A DNA stretch of 64,000 nt, taken from positions 35,521,001 to 35,585,000 of the forward strand of contig JAYKKT010000091.1 of NCBI GenBank assembly GCA_036023115.1, given 5' to 3'. The stretch is from Brasenia schreberi. Its lineage: Eukaryota; Streptophyta; Magnoliopsida; Nymphaeales; Cabombaceae. The translations under genes and the position numbers were made by a program. The notes under the pieces are model-generated. The model was not told the DNA's origin. It saw nothing but the letters and a program-made list of their open reading frames with translations, and did no database searches. Numbering within the stretch: position 1 is the stretch's first letter; the number at the start of each line of letters is the position of its first letter. Below, in pieces: positions 12,401 to 24,400 of this stretch.

Positions 12401-15400
12401 AAAATTAAAAGGTAAATATTATAGAGCAACAGTTAGGCCTGCCATGTTTTATGGTTCTGAGTGTTGGGCAGTTAATCATCAACATGTACAAAAGATGTCT
12501 GTGACAGAAATGAAGATGTTGAGATGGATGAGTGGTCATACAAGAAAAGACCGTATACATAATGAGGTTATTAGAAACAAATTAGGAGTGGCACCAATAG
12601 AGGATAAAATGAGAGAACATCGTTTAAGATGGTTTGGACATATAGAAAGAAGATCAAAAGAAGAACCTGTAAGAAGGTTAGAAAAACTAAATTTGGAAAG
12701 TATTAAAAGAGGTAGAGGACGACCACAAAAGTGTTGGAAAGAAACAATAAAGAATGATCTAGCTTATTGGGAGTTAACTGCTAACATGGCACACGATAGA
12801 GATCTGTGGAAACAAAGAATCCATGTAGCCGACCCCGTCTAGTATGGGAAAAGGCTTAGTTGTTGTTGTTGTTGTACCTTTGCCCTTAACTTAATGTTAT
12901 AGGCAACATATACCAAATCACGCAGTCGAGCATGCTCTAGTCTATTTCGCTTTTTTGTGTGAATGCGTTCGAAAAAGCTCCAATTCCTCTCGCACCCACT
13001 CGAACTATATGTTTGGCTCAATATACATTGAGCAAACCTTGCCAAATTCGGTGCATCTACACCAAAACGAGCCCACCATTCATCTGAAATAAAACACGAT
13101 TATGATTAATAAGAAACACATGGAGTCAATCAATTAATAACTTAAATGAATATCAATAAAAGCACTACCTGGTCGTATCTGGGAGCGGAGTTGGATTGCA
13201 ATTGGCCTTCCAACATCTCCCACACTCTGTATATACTTGCTTAACTCTAAATGAATATTACAACGGGTAGATGAATCTTCAACAAGGTCAATTGCATTTA
13301 AGATACCCTTTTTCACTTCTTAATCCTCCACAAAGTTAGTAGAAAATCGAATAGAAGGGTTAAGAAAATATGTAGCAACATGCAAATCATGTTGCATTTG
13401 ACGGTTTTAACGTGCATCAATATCATCATATATATAAGGCATAGCAAGTATATCTTCACTGTCCACCATCCTCATTAACTTAACTAAAGGTACAATCATC
13501 CTAAAAAATTTGCTGCAACTTTTCAAAAAATCAGCATTGAAAACAACATCTATCACAATAAGCCCCTCCCTCTTTGTAGACCAACTAATAGAACTCCATT
13601 CAGCAGATGCAAACAATTTTTTCAATGCATTTTTATGTATGACAAGACTTTGCACAATAATGACATTTATAGCAAATCTTGTCAGTGAAGGCTAATCAAT
13701 TCCCTTTCAGTTGTATGAATTCGCATCAAATGCAATACAGAAGAATGATTATATATAAACTTTGTAATATTTCTGCATGCATCTATAGTTCCTCTTATTT
13801 TATCCAATGCACTCAAATCTTCAAGCATTAAGTCTATGCAATGTGCAACACATGGAGTCTATACTAAGGGCGGATGGTTTGCCTCAAGCATCTTACCAGC
13901 TGCTCTAAAATTTATAGCATTATCAGTAATGAATTGACCAACATTTGAAACACCGACTTCCTCAACAACTTCTTGAAAAATAGAGAGTAAATTATCTGCA
14001 GTTTTATCAATATGAGACAAGTCATATGATTTCAAAAATAATGTACCTTTGGGACAATAGACTAGGAAGTTTACCAAAGACCTATGCTGACCATCTGTCC
14101 AACGATTAGCCATAACAGAACCTCCTGTATCCTTCCACGACTCCCTAAATTCAGAACTCCAAGCATTAATAATATAAACCCATTTCTGCAATAATGTGCC
14201 CCTTAAAGCATGATAAGTAGGGACTTTATACCCCGATCCCACACTAGCAATAGCATCCGCCATACTTTGAAAAAAAAATGAGTTTGCAACATTAAAAGGG
14301 AGGCGATTTTCATAAAAAAATTTAATACACTTTAAATCTACTTTCTCAATTATTCTTTTGAAGCCATAGTTGATCTAATGCCTGGCTGAGCTCTAGGAGT
14401 TGTACGTGAGAAAAAAAATGAAGGCATCCCACTAGGGTCACTACCTCCTATGGCTCCTCTTCTAGTACCCCTCGTAGGCATCGGGCGAGTTGGAGCTCTT
14501 GCTGTAGAACAAGAGCAAACTCCATATCTAATACCACAATAACCTACACTTTTTCCTTTTTCTCGCCTTCTCCTTCCCTCTTCAACCATCTCTTCTTCCA
14601 TCTCACCACAATGACCATAGTCACCATACATCCCTTGAGTAGTAACATCTTCAAATGGTTTTCAACCACCTATTTCTGCCCTCTCTCTCACTCTTAATTT
14701 CTTTTTCTCGTTTGAAACCTCCAATACCTGCTCAATCTCATACTGCACTGTTTCGAGAACTCGAGGACATGCCCTAGCATCCTTCTTGGTTCCCGCAAAG
14801 TGATGTTTCATACGAGAAATACCACAATGTTTTACAGCATTGCAAAACGTGGACTTGTTCATAAGCCTATTGCCTTCCTACATAGGAGTGCGTTATTTTC
14901 AAGCCGAATCGACTCGATCGGATAGAATTTTAGAGGTTAAAAATCATAGAATTTGCAAAACTCCCAAATTTTTCAAGTGAAAAATCGGATAGAATGCCAA
15001 AGGAAAGAGGTATGACACGGATTTGACAAAAACCCTAGAGATGGGCAGTTAGATTGGGTGAAATACTTGAGAATCTTGTGAATAAACCACGAAATCAACA
15101 AGAACAAGGTAAGAAGAGGATATGAAAGCAAGAAAATGGTATGAAAAAGGGTTTGGGAAGAAACAAAAATAAAATCCGCAACTTTCGAATTTCAGAATTT
15201 ATAACAGAAAATTCGATATTGACTCGTACGATACGGGGTGTATCATACGATACAGTGCGATACACATCCGTATCATACAATACGGTACGATACGACATGA
15301 TAAATCACGATAAGCGATACATGCCCATGTATCGTACCGTATCTTCATACGATACGCGATAAAATCATATCATACGATACGATTTTTATAACATTGGCAC

Positions 15401-18400
15401 CAACAACATTTCTGAAGTTCTTGTTGCAAACATTGGTTCTTAATGCGTGTAACCATTAAATCTGGGTTTCAGCAAAACATTCATTGGCGACCTCTTCTCT
15501 GGTTGTAAAACTATGTTATCAACAACGGTTGACCCTAATATAGCAGTAGTGGGATATAGTGGATTTAGTGGTATATTTTCATTTATGATTAAAAAATAAT
15601 ATATTTATATATACACACAATGGATTGGATTCTCTAATTTGTAAGAAATATTAAGAAACACACAACCACTACTTTCATAAATATGAATCAAAATAAATAA
15701 ACAAATTCTAAGAAGACAAACAATAAATTCCATGTGGCATATGCATATTGAATTGTTAAACTTAAATTAAAAAAGAAAAACATAAATGTAACCAAGTTAT
15801 TGAGTCACCAAGTTATTCTAAGTAGAAAGCAGAATAATTAAAAGAAACTAATATATATATATATATATATATGCTCAAGTATGGTGACTATAGTCCAATC
15901 TAATTTGAGCAATGGAATGGATTATACTTACTTGCAAAAAGAATAGAATAAATAAATAAGAGACTAAGAAATTAAGAATTAATGATAACTAGACATGGTT
16001 AGAGTAAATAGAACAATGGAAATGGATCAGATGCAGTGAAACCACAGGGAGGTGCAACAAATTGCACAAACAAATTTGATGTAGGAAAGCAAATTGGACG
16101 CTCAACATTTGAAATGAAAGATATGTTCGATTCTCGTGTTGTTAGATAACATATGGAAATGGCAGCCATATCAACAAAAGGACAATGAGCAACCTTTCAC
16201 ATCAAGTAACAATACCAAGGTTTGTAGCGACAATTACGAGAGTCACTATTCGATCAGGATTGACTCACACATGTGCATACACACACCATGTGTGTATGTG
16301 TGAGAGAGAGAGAGTTACCGGTGGTTCTCTCCGTCACTGATGGGTGACAGTCACTCGTGGTGGTGTGATCGTCCGGTGGCAATGGAAGGCGTAGAGAGAG
16401 AGACACACAAAGAAGGGAGCGAGAGACAGAGAGAGACGAACGCTCGGTTCATCATTTGATTTTTTTATTTGGATCGGGTCCACCCATATCCATTGGATTG
16501 ACCCGACCCTATATGCTATTGTAGATATAATTTACCCCTATATATTGCTCACTTTTAACGGCGCAATTAGCGCCGAAAAGGGACACCCATTAAGAGTGAG
16601 TTGCTATAGCGCTCAAACTGGCACTAATTTGCTATAGCACGGTACAACAGACACTATAGCCTGCTATTGATAACTAAGTTGTGAAAGGTGGCAAAAGAGA
16701 GAGAGATATAATAAAATGAAGAAAGATAGATGGGGCGACACCGTTCCTGTTAATGAAAAGTGAAACCTTAGGAATCAGCTGTCTAACACACACACACACA
16801 CACACAACGGAATAAGGTGTGTGGGTAGGGGAAGAGCTAAGATGATGTTATCTAGGATTCTAGGAAAGGTGAACAAAAGGCTCTACAACTCCGTCTTCTA
16901 CATCATGGACTAATTTGGTGCCTGTGAGTGATGTATAGTCCCAAATGCAGAAATATTCAATTACAAGTTGACATCTCTAGGAGTCAGCAGTATTAGAGCC
17001 ATAACTTGTGATCTTGATACATGTATAGGATGCTTAGTTTGAGTTCACAGCCACATGGTAAGCAAACTGTGTATGCATCATACATCATGTATCTTCCTTT
17101 GGCTTTGGCATTGAGGCCAAAGGATCCTATCTTAGTACTGTATCCTAGTGTGATGTCAACATGCGAAGATCTTGCTGCCCTCCATGAGAGAGGGAGGGAG
17201 GGAGCCATGCTACTTGGCTAACACACTCCTTCCACCTCACAGCTCATCTGGGTCTGAGACCCAAACAGATCTAACCTCAGACTTGTATGTCACAATTTTA
17301 CTGAACATGTTGCTAAATTTAGTCATCCATTCATCCCACATTCTGTACTCCAGGCAACATGGAACCCTGATGAGATCGTAATCTCATGAATTAAGTCTAG
17401 TTCCAAAATCTCTTTGTAATCAAGAAGCATGATCCATTTGAAAGCTTTTCTTTTTTCGATTCAATGGAAGGGTGAAGCCTCACATAAACACACGCACGTG
17501 CACACACATATGCAACTCCCATATGCACACACATAAGCATGATCCATTTGAACTGCATCCTCGTAGTCAGAGTCCTGCCATGAGAGCTAACGCTGTGGGT
17601 GCTTTTGAAAGTTTTCCATTGATGACAAGAAACTGTCATAGAACCCAATGTTGTAATTAGCATATCGGTGCTCATATCGTACAGGGCATCGATACGTGAT
17701 AACCGTGCCGTATAGTATAATATGGTACGATATGATATATTAAAATTGAAATATTTTATAAAATTTGAAAAAATTCTAAAAGATCCAGAAAATATGAAAA
17801 ATTGCAATTAAAAAAGAAAAGGTAACTAAGTGGTAGAGAACACAATCACAATGCAACTTAAAATGACATTTTCATGATCAATAAATTAATACCATAAGCC
17901 TACAAGAGTAAGAAAGTTAAACTTAAAGATAACAATATACATACAAACTTTTAAAAGTTTATAAAGTTAAGATTATAATTTATTACATAACACAAATACA
18001 AAGTTATAAACTATAACAATCCAATTTCATTGTTTCATTCCACAAAACATGGATCATAATTAACAAATGCATCATAAGCATTATAATCATGGTCACCACC
18101 ATCATCATCATCATCGCCACCATCATCTCCCTCCTCTTCATCCAAAATTGGGTCATCCAATCTTTTGCCTTGTATATCATCATCTCCAATCTCTGCATCT
18201 ATTGATGTCACACGGGTTCAGGTGCGGGAGACTTTAAATTTCAAAAAATTTGGGTGCGGCAACACGGTTAAGGTATATAATATTATATATTATATAATAT
18301 TCAAGCTAGAACAAGTGAGATATCAATTAACATAAGTATATGATGACGATAGTATGTACACAACTTTATATTAAAGCAAAACAAGTAAACAACTACTAAT

Positions 18401-21400
18401 TTCATCATAATACACAAATCAATCAAAATAAAATCAAAATCTTAAGTGATATGCAAATCTTATCAACAATATTATCAACTGAAGGGACTATTGGATCAGT
18501 GAGTTCCATATTAAGGGTATGCAAATCTTGGTTGTCATCCAAGTGATATTCTTTCGGGTTTGCATCCCAATATTTTGATGCCACATCATTGCAATATATT
18601 CAAATAATTAACAAGAAAATATCAAATATAATTATCATGATTAATAGAAAAGAAAACAATCTTAAAATATTAGTAATTAGTTACCTATACTCAGCATTAG
18701 ATCGTGAAACCAATATTAGATTCGAATGAACATCAACACGACTACTTAAGAAATTGTTCCTTTCGATATTGTGAATTTGAGAATATGTACTCCAATTCCT
18801 TTCACAATAAGATGAAGTAGCAGTTGAGATAATAATTTTGATGCAAGCTTTTGAAGAAGAGACATCTCAAATCCATAACATGCCCACTAATCTAGTGGAT
18901 CTTGATAATCCCTTGCTTCTAGTGCTTCTAGTGAATCAATTCTGGCATAAGAAAACTTTTCATATTCAGAATTTACTTGCCTAAGTAGGTATAAGTCACG
19001 ATAAATTCTTTCAGGATCTTGATTAGGAGGAGCACCGCTCAATGCTCTCATGCAATCATTTCTTCCCATAATATCTTGGATTTAAAGAATGTACTGAACA
19101 ATGCAAAGGAGTGTTGCTTTTGTCCCATCTTGAAACTAATGTAGAATGAATATGATCATAAAATGATGATGTCTCATGAAGTTTTTTCTCCTCGTGTTTC
19201 AAAATTGACTCAACTTTTTCAATCATGGTATCCCACGTTTCATAAACTTTATAAAGCATTGGTTCATGTTTATCAACTTCTCTCAACATCTCCTAAATAG
19301 GCTATGTGAATTCAAGAAAATATGATAACTTGTCCCACCATAAATCATTAAGAATAATAGTCTTCACTGTTTGGGCTCTTGCTTAATCTTCAACCTTGTT
19401 ACCACGGTATAAATCCCAGCTTGGATCAGTAACCATCTGAACCAATGTTGTCTTCATAGTGTTGGAATCTTTACCATCACAATCAAAGAAGCAAAACATA
19501 TTTCCGCAACCTTCAACAACTTTAAATGAGAATGTCTATTGAATATAGCTGAAATTAAATGGTGATTCATTACAAAATTCCTTATCTTTATACAATTTGC
19601 TGCCATATCTTCAATCCAGGAACACAATTAATATGCACGAAGATTATCTTTATCTTCTGATGGCTTACATATACGAGAAAGAGCTAAATTTAAACTGTGA
19701 GCTATACAAGGTGTCCAAAAAATGTATGGATAATCACCTTCCAAACTTAACCCTGCACTTTTATAATTAGCTGCTTTATCAGTGATTATTTATACAACAT
19801 TATCTGGTCCAACACTCTTAATAACTTCTACAAATAAATCTTTGAAGTAGTAAATAGTTTTAATTTCTCCAGATGCAGTGATATCAACAAACTTCAAAAG
19901 TATTATTGATCCTGAACTTGAAGGAACACTTCTACCAAAACTCCCTATAGGGTCATTACCAATTAATACTCCTTTTCCTTTTCTATTGTCGGTCATTTTT
20001 AGGATTAACTCAATTCAAAATTTCACAATATGATTGAAAAACAAAATATAAAAAACAACAAATAGGAGATGGAGTCGGTCACAGTCATAACATTGATATA
20101 CCAATAGTAACTAGAAGGCTTAATACAGTAAGCAATTAGAATATGAGTTAACCAGTATGATCAACAAAAATGCTTTTATAGTTTTATTTATTGCAGTAAA
20201 CCAATTTAAAACACAACATGAATTGACGATACATATCGATTTAACTAACTAATTGAATACACGATACATATTGAAGAAACCAATCATTCTTCTAGAGAAA
20301 GAAAGTGAATTGTGTTTTTGCATTAAGTATCAAATGAATGAAGATTCCTTAAATTTAACATTAACCAAGCCTTTTCTGTTTTTCCCACTAGGTCGGGTCA
20401 ATTAGAGAGTGCACCATAAAAAGGAGATGAACACTGGAACAACAAAGGGAGATGAATAGAACAAAGATTTTTACCTATTATCACGATAAATACTTCAAAA
20501 TCTAAAATTTAAATTATAAGAAAACAAGGAACTATAAATAATGTTGAGGCTTCGACAAATCTCTACGAACATCTGGAACAACAAAGGGAGATGAACAAAA
20601 CAACTACTAGTTGTAGAATGTCTTCCTTCTTCATTATGTTAGCTTGATTGATAACACAAAATAGGCTTTTGCGCTAACAACACAACACCAGACATAAAAT
20701 AATAACACGGAATAGAACAAATAGGCTTAAAGCCTTAAACAAGATAACACAAAATACAACGTTTTAAGAAATAAACTAAAACAACACAACACCAAACATA
20801 TCTCACCTTTTAAGAAATAAACTAAAACAACACAACACCAAACATATCTCACCTTAGCCTTTTGCGTTAATCTGATGCAGCAGGACTGCGAATGAGAGAG
20901 AGGGAGTTAGGTTAGACATCATCGAGGTTGCTTCGACCGTTCGACGCAAGAGTGAGGGTCGAGGGGCAGCACAACAATAGACAAGATCGAGATGGGGATA
21001 AAGAGTAGCGTGAGAGAAAGCAACGTGAGAAATCAACATGAGAAGGTAACCGAGCCTTTTATACATGTGACCTAATAACTGGACAAACGTGACCTCAAAC
21101 ACGTTGATCGCACCCAAATATTGGCTTGATAAGTTGATCGTGTCGACAATACACGACACCGTATCGGTATCAGTGTCACACCCATGTCGACGCCGACACC
21201 CCACCTCCTAGGGGTGTCTGTGTGATATATTGCTCTCCAGCTTGCATCCTCTAAAATAATAGGAGGCTCTTCTTGTTCGATCCAATCATTAAGAATATCA
21301 ATATTTTCGTAGCTAAGTGAGTCATATGGTACCTTTCTTGCATGTCTTTGCATTTGTCAATAAAGAAAACAAAAGAAAGAATACAATTTACTTAGAAGTT

Positions 21401-24400
21401 AGAAAATATCATTACTTATGAATTACAACTTACAAGTATAAGGAATAACAAACATGTAACAAAAACATTTTTTTACCTTTGCTATAACTTCATATTGTAT
21501 GCAATATATACCAAATCACGAAGACGAGCATGCTCTAATATGTTTCTCTTCTTTGTGTTATTGCATTAAAAAACTCCAATTTCTCACATCCACTCGAACT
21601 ACATGTTTGGCATAATATGCATTGAGGAAACGTCGACAAATTCGGTGCATCTACACCAAATCGAGCCCAACATTCATCTAAAATAAAATATAATAAATAA
21701 AATGATTAAGTCTTAAGAAGCAACACAAGTCATAAGAATAAAAAAATAATAATAATTTATCAAAAAACAAATCATACTTGGCCGCATCTGGGAGCGGAGT
21801 TGTATTGCAATTGACCTTACAAAATATCCAACGTTATCTATATACTTATATAGTTCTAAATGAATGGTGCACCTAGTAGATGAATCTTATATAAGGTCAA
21901 TTGCATTCAATATCCCTTTCTTAACTTCATCATCCTCTCCAAAGTTGAAAGAAATCTAATAGAGGGATTAAGAAAATATGCAACAGCATGCAAATCATGT
22001 TGCATTTGTCGATTTCAACATGCATCAATTATCTTCCAAACCTTCTTTAGAAGTGAACTCTTGCAGTTAAGATTTGTTTGTATTTCCAATTTCGCCTTAT
22101 CCATAGCATCAAATATATAATCCATACCATGCCTATCTTCACTGTCTATCATTCTCATTTCCTTCATTAAAGGCACAATCATCCTCAAAAAAGTGTTGCA
22201 TATCTCTCATAAGTTAGCATTAAAAAATAACATCTACTATAATAACCCCTCTCTCTTTCTCGACCAACTTATAGAGCTCCAATGATCACATGCAAATTCG
22301 TAGCAAATCTTGTCAACGAAGGCCTAATAAATTCCCTTTTACCAGTGTGGATTCTCATCAAATGTAATACATACGAGTGATTATAAATAAACTTTATGAT
22401 ATTTCTGCATGCATCAATTGTCCCCTTAATGTCATCCATTGCACTTAAATCCTCAAGCATTAAGTCTATGCAATGTGCAACACATGGAGTCCATCGCCTT
22501 AAGCATCTTACTAGGTGCTCTAAAGTTTACAGCATTATCAGTGATGAATTGAACAATATTTTAAACACCAACATCCAATCATCTTCAAAAATAGATAGTA
22601 AATTATCAACAATTTTATCAATATGGGACAAGTCATTGGATTTCAAAAATAATGTCCTCAACAAAGAAGTTCACTAATGATGTACGATGCCCATATGTCC
22701 AACCATCATCTTATGCCATCATGACCTACAATCTTTCCTTTATCTCGTCTTTACCTGCTCTCCTTTGCTGTCTCTAGCTATAACATGAATTTTTTCTCGA
22801 AAAGCATCCTAAGACATATCTTAATTGCCTATTTCTGCTCTCTCTTTGTTGTAATCTCTTTCTTTCCCTTGTGAGCTTGAAAACTTGTTGAATTTCATAC
22901 TTCACACTTTTAGACACCCGACGACAAGAACTTGCATCTTTTTTAGTTTTCACAAGATGTTTTTCATGTGGAAAATACCTCAATACTTCACCTCGTTACA
23001 CATACACTTATTTAAAAGCCTATTGCCTTCATACACCGGGATACAATGCTTCCATGCTAGATCGCCTCTTTCTGATGCCATCACGTAAAGCAAAGATAAA
23101 CCATAATAAGGACAAGGCTTTACAAAGGTGGAAAATCTCGAAATCTATGAAAGTCCCAAATTTTTAAAGTGAAAAGTCAAGTTAGAAAGGAGTAGGGATG
23201 AAAAAAAGAGAGTATGCCATGGATTTGAGAAAAAACCTATGGATTTTGAGACCAAAAACATGTGATTACTCCACGAAATCGAGTAAATGAAAGGTACGAA
23301 AACCGTTTGGGAGAAAGGGAGGAGGTAAGGAAGGGTTTGGGAGCACGTAAAACAGTAGAAAAAACCCTAAGTTTATCGGGTTTTATATCCCGGAGTAAAC
23401 ATCAATTCATACGATACGACTGTATTGTACCGTATTGTACTATACAACACGATATGATCCGATAAATCGTAGAGCACGATACAGTATCGTGCTGACTTAC
23501 GATATACGTAAAACTCGTATCATATCGTACAATACGGTACAAGTTTTGGTAAGCAGGCTTGAGGGCAGAGCCACCTTGCTCTACATGTCTCAACTATAAA
23601 AAAAAATTATTAACCACCCTGTTTTACATCCCTTCAACTTTATTTAATTCATGATAAGTTTTTGAGAAATCTTTTAAAATCATGCAATATTGTGAAATGA
23701 TATAGTTTTGAGTAAAATATCATTGGGAGTTTGCAGTAAACTTTCTTCTGATATTTATGACTAGGGTCCAACAGTCTTTAGGTAGACATTTGTTTTGGTA
23801 GGACAAGCCCCACCATAGGCAGACCAAGGCTTATTTGTTCCTTTGCTACCCTTGATATGCAGGATTTCCTAGTCTTAATTTTTGTGCAGAACCCTTTTTT
23901 GAGTTAAAAGACATCATGCCTTTGGCGAAGAGAGTGCTTGTTCGAGAGAACAAGTTTAATTCCAGCACTATTACTTTTGTCTCCAGTAAACTTTGACATG
24001 CTTTATTGGTCTATGAAACCATGCCATATGATTCAATGCCGATACTGTAGGATGTTTAGCGCACATAAAATTTGCACATGAAATTTTTGAGCTTTTGTTT
24101 CTGATTGAGTTTAGCCATTGATGTTGGTGTTGTTCAATCTATGAAGGTTTCATGACGTGAATGCTGACAGTTAGTAGTTCGTGAATCACGTTTTAATGTA
24201 ATTTTCACGTCCATACTTAGTCTGTGATAAAACGGAGTCAATATTCTTCGAAAAGACTGTAAATTGATCGTGTTATCTGGTAATGGATGCTTGCATGGTT
24301 AAATTTCAGCCATTATTACTGAAAATATTAATTTAGAGTACTTTAATGGAGATAAATCGGTTAATATGTCTGGTAAGCCTGCTCATAAATTTCTTGTAAC

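Larger units (their letters stand above)
11230..14870 (-). pseudogene. hAT-A transposase, broken and split by a LINE
   Basis: Minus-strand pieces appear in transposase order. 14662-14862 is a BED-type finger region with [16 protein letters not shown]. 14350-14631 is a Gly/Arg-rich linker ending [15 protein letters not shown]. 13859-14263 is DUF659, with [26 protein letters not shown] and FITDNA. 13407-13655 and 13134-13316 are the middle region. 12839-13045 is the hAT dimerisation motif [20 protein letters not shown]. The acidic C-terminal tail lies at about 11230-11480 beyond the LINE. The pieces are separated by stops and frameshifts, so no active enzyme is made. The same domain order and tail occur in the plus-strand copy at 45011-47589. 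Confidence 0.85.
10792..15396 (-). mobile_element. hAT transposon A (4.6 kb) with TIRs and 8-bp TSD
   Basis: The ends are inverted repeats: CAATGTTGTAAAAATCGTAT at the left, and at the right a sequence whose reverse complement is CAATGTTATAAAAATCGTAT (1 mismatch in 20). They are flanked by ccaccaac (10784-10791) and gcaccaac (15397-15404), a 7-of-8 target-site duplication. An 8-bp duplication and the DUF659/BED/dimerisation transposase remnants on the minus strand place it in the hAT superfamily. The first and last 100-180 bp are packed with CGTATCG/CGATACG-type motifs. It lies in CK2 beta intron 1, and an RTE LINE is inserted at 11641-12874. Confidence 0.88.
18205..21224 (-). mobile_element. 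hAT-like transposon C, nested in hAT-B
   Basis: Comparison with hAT-A shows that the acidic-tail coding region of hAT-B is interrupted here. The interruption is flanked by atctattg (18197-18204) and atatattg (21225-21232), a 7-of-8 match. Both ends hold TCACAC/GTGTGA words and GC-rich, CGACAC-type motifs (GTCACACGGGTTCAGGTGCGG at the left). The encoded minus-strand transposase belongs to a different hAT clade than A and B. The exact terminal bases are uncertain. Confidence 0.65.
17646..23557 (-). mobile_element. hAT transposon B, same family as hAT-A, with hAT-C nested inside
   Basis: The left end CAATGTTGTAATTAGCATAT matches the hAT-A terminus and runs into CGTATCG-type motifs (to about 17735). 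The right subterminal array is at 23405-23545, but its terminus (GTACAAGTTTTGGTAAGCAG) has diverged and no convincing duplication was found. Transposase pieces on the minus strand follow hAT-A: acidic tail, dimerisation region, DUF659 part, and BED region. About 3 kb in the acidic-tail part is another element (C). The right boundary is approximate. Confidence 0.75.

Noticed and set aside
23402..23593. Short frames across the CGTATCG arrays (also 15095-15362, 44336-44587)
   Set aside because: They translate transposon subterminal repeats; no protein motif.
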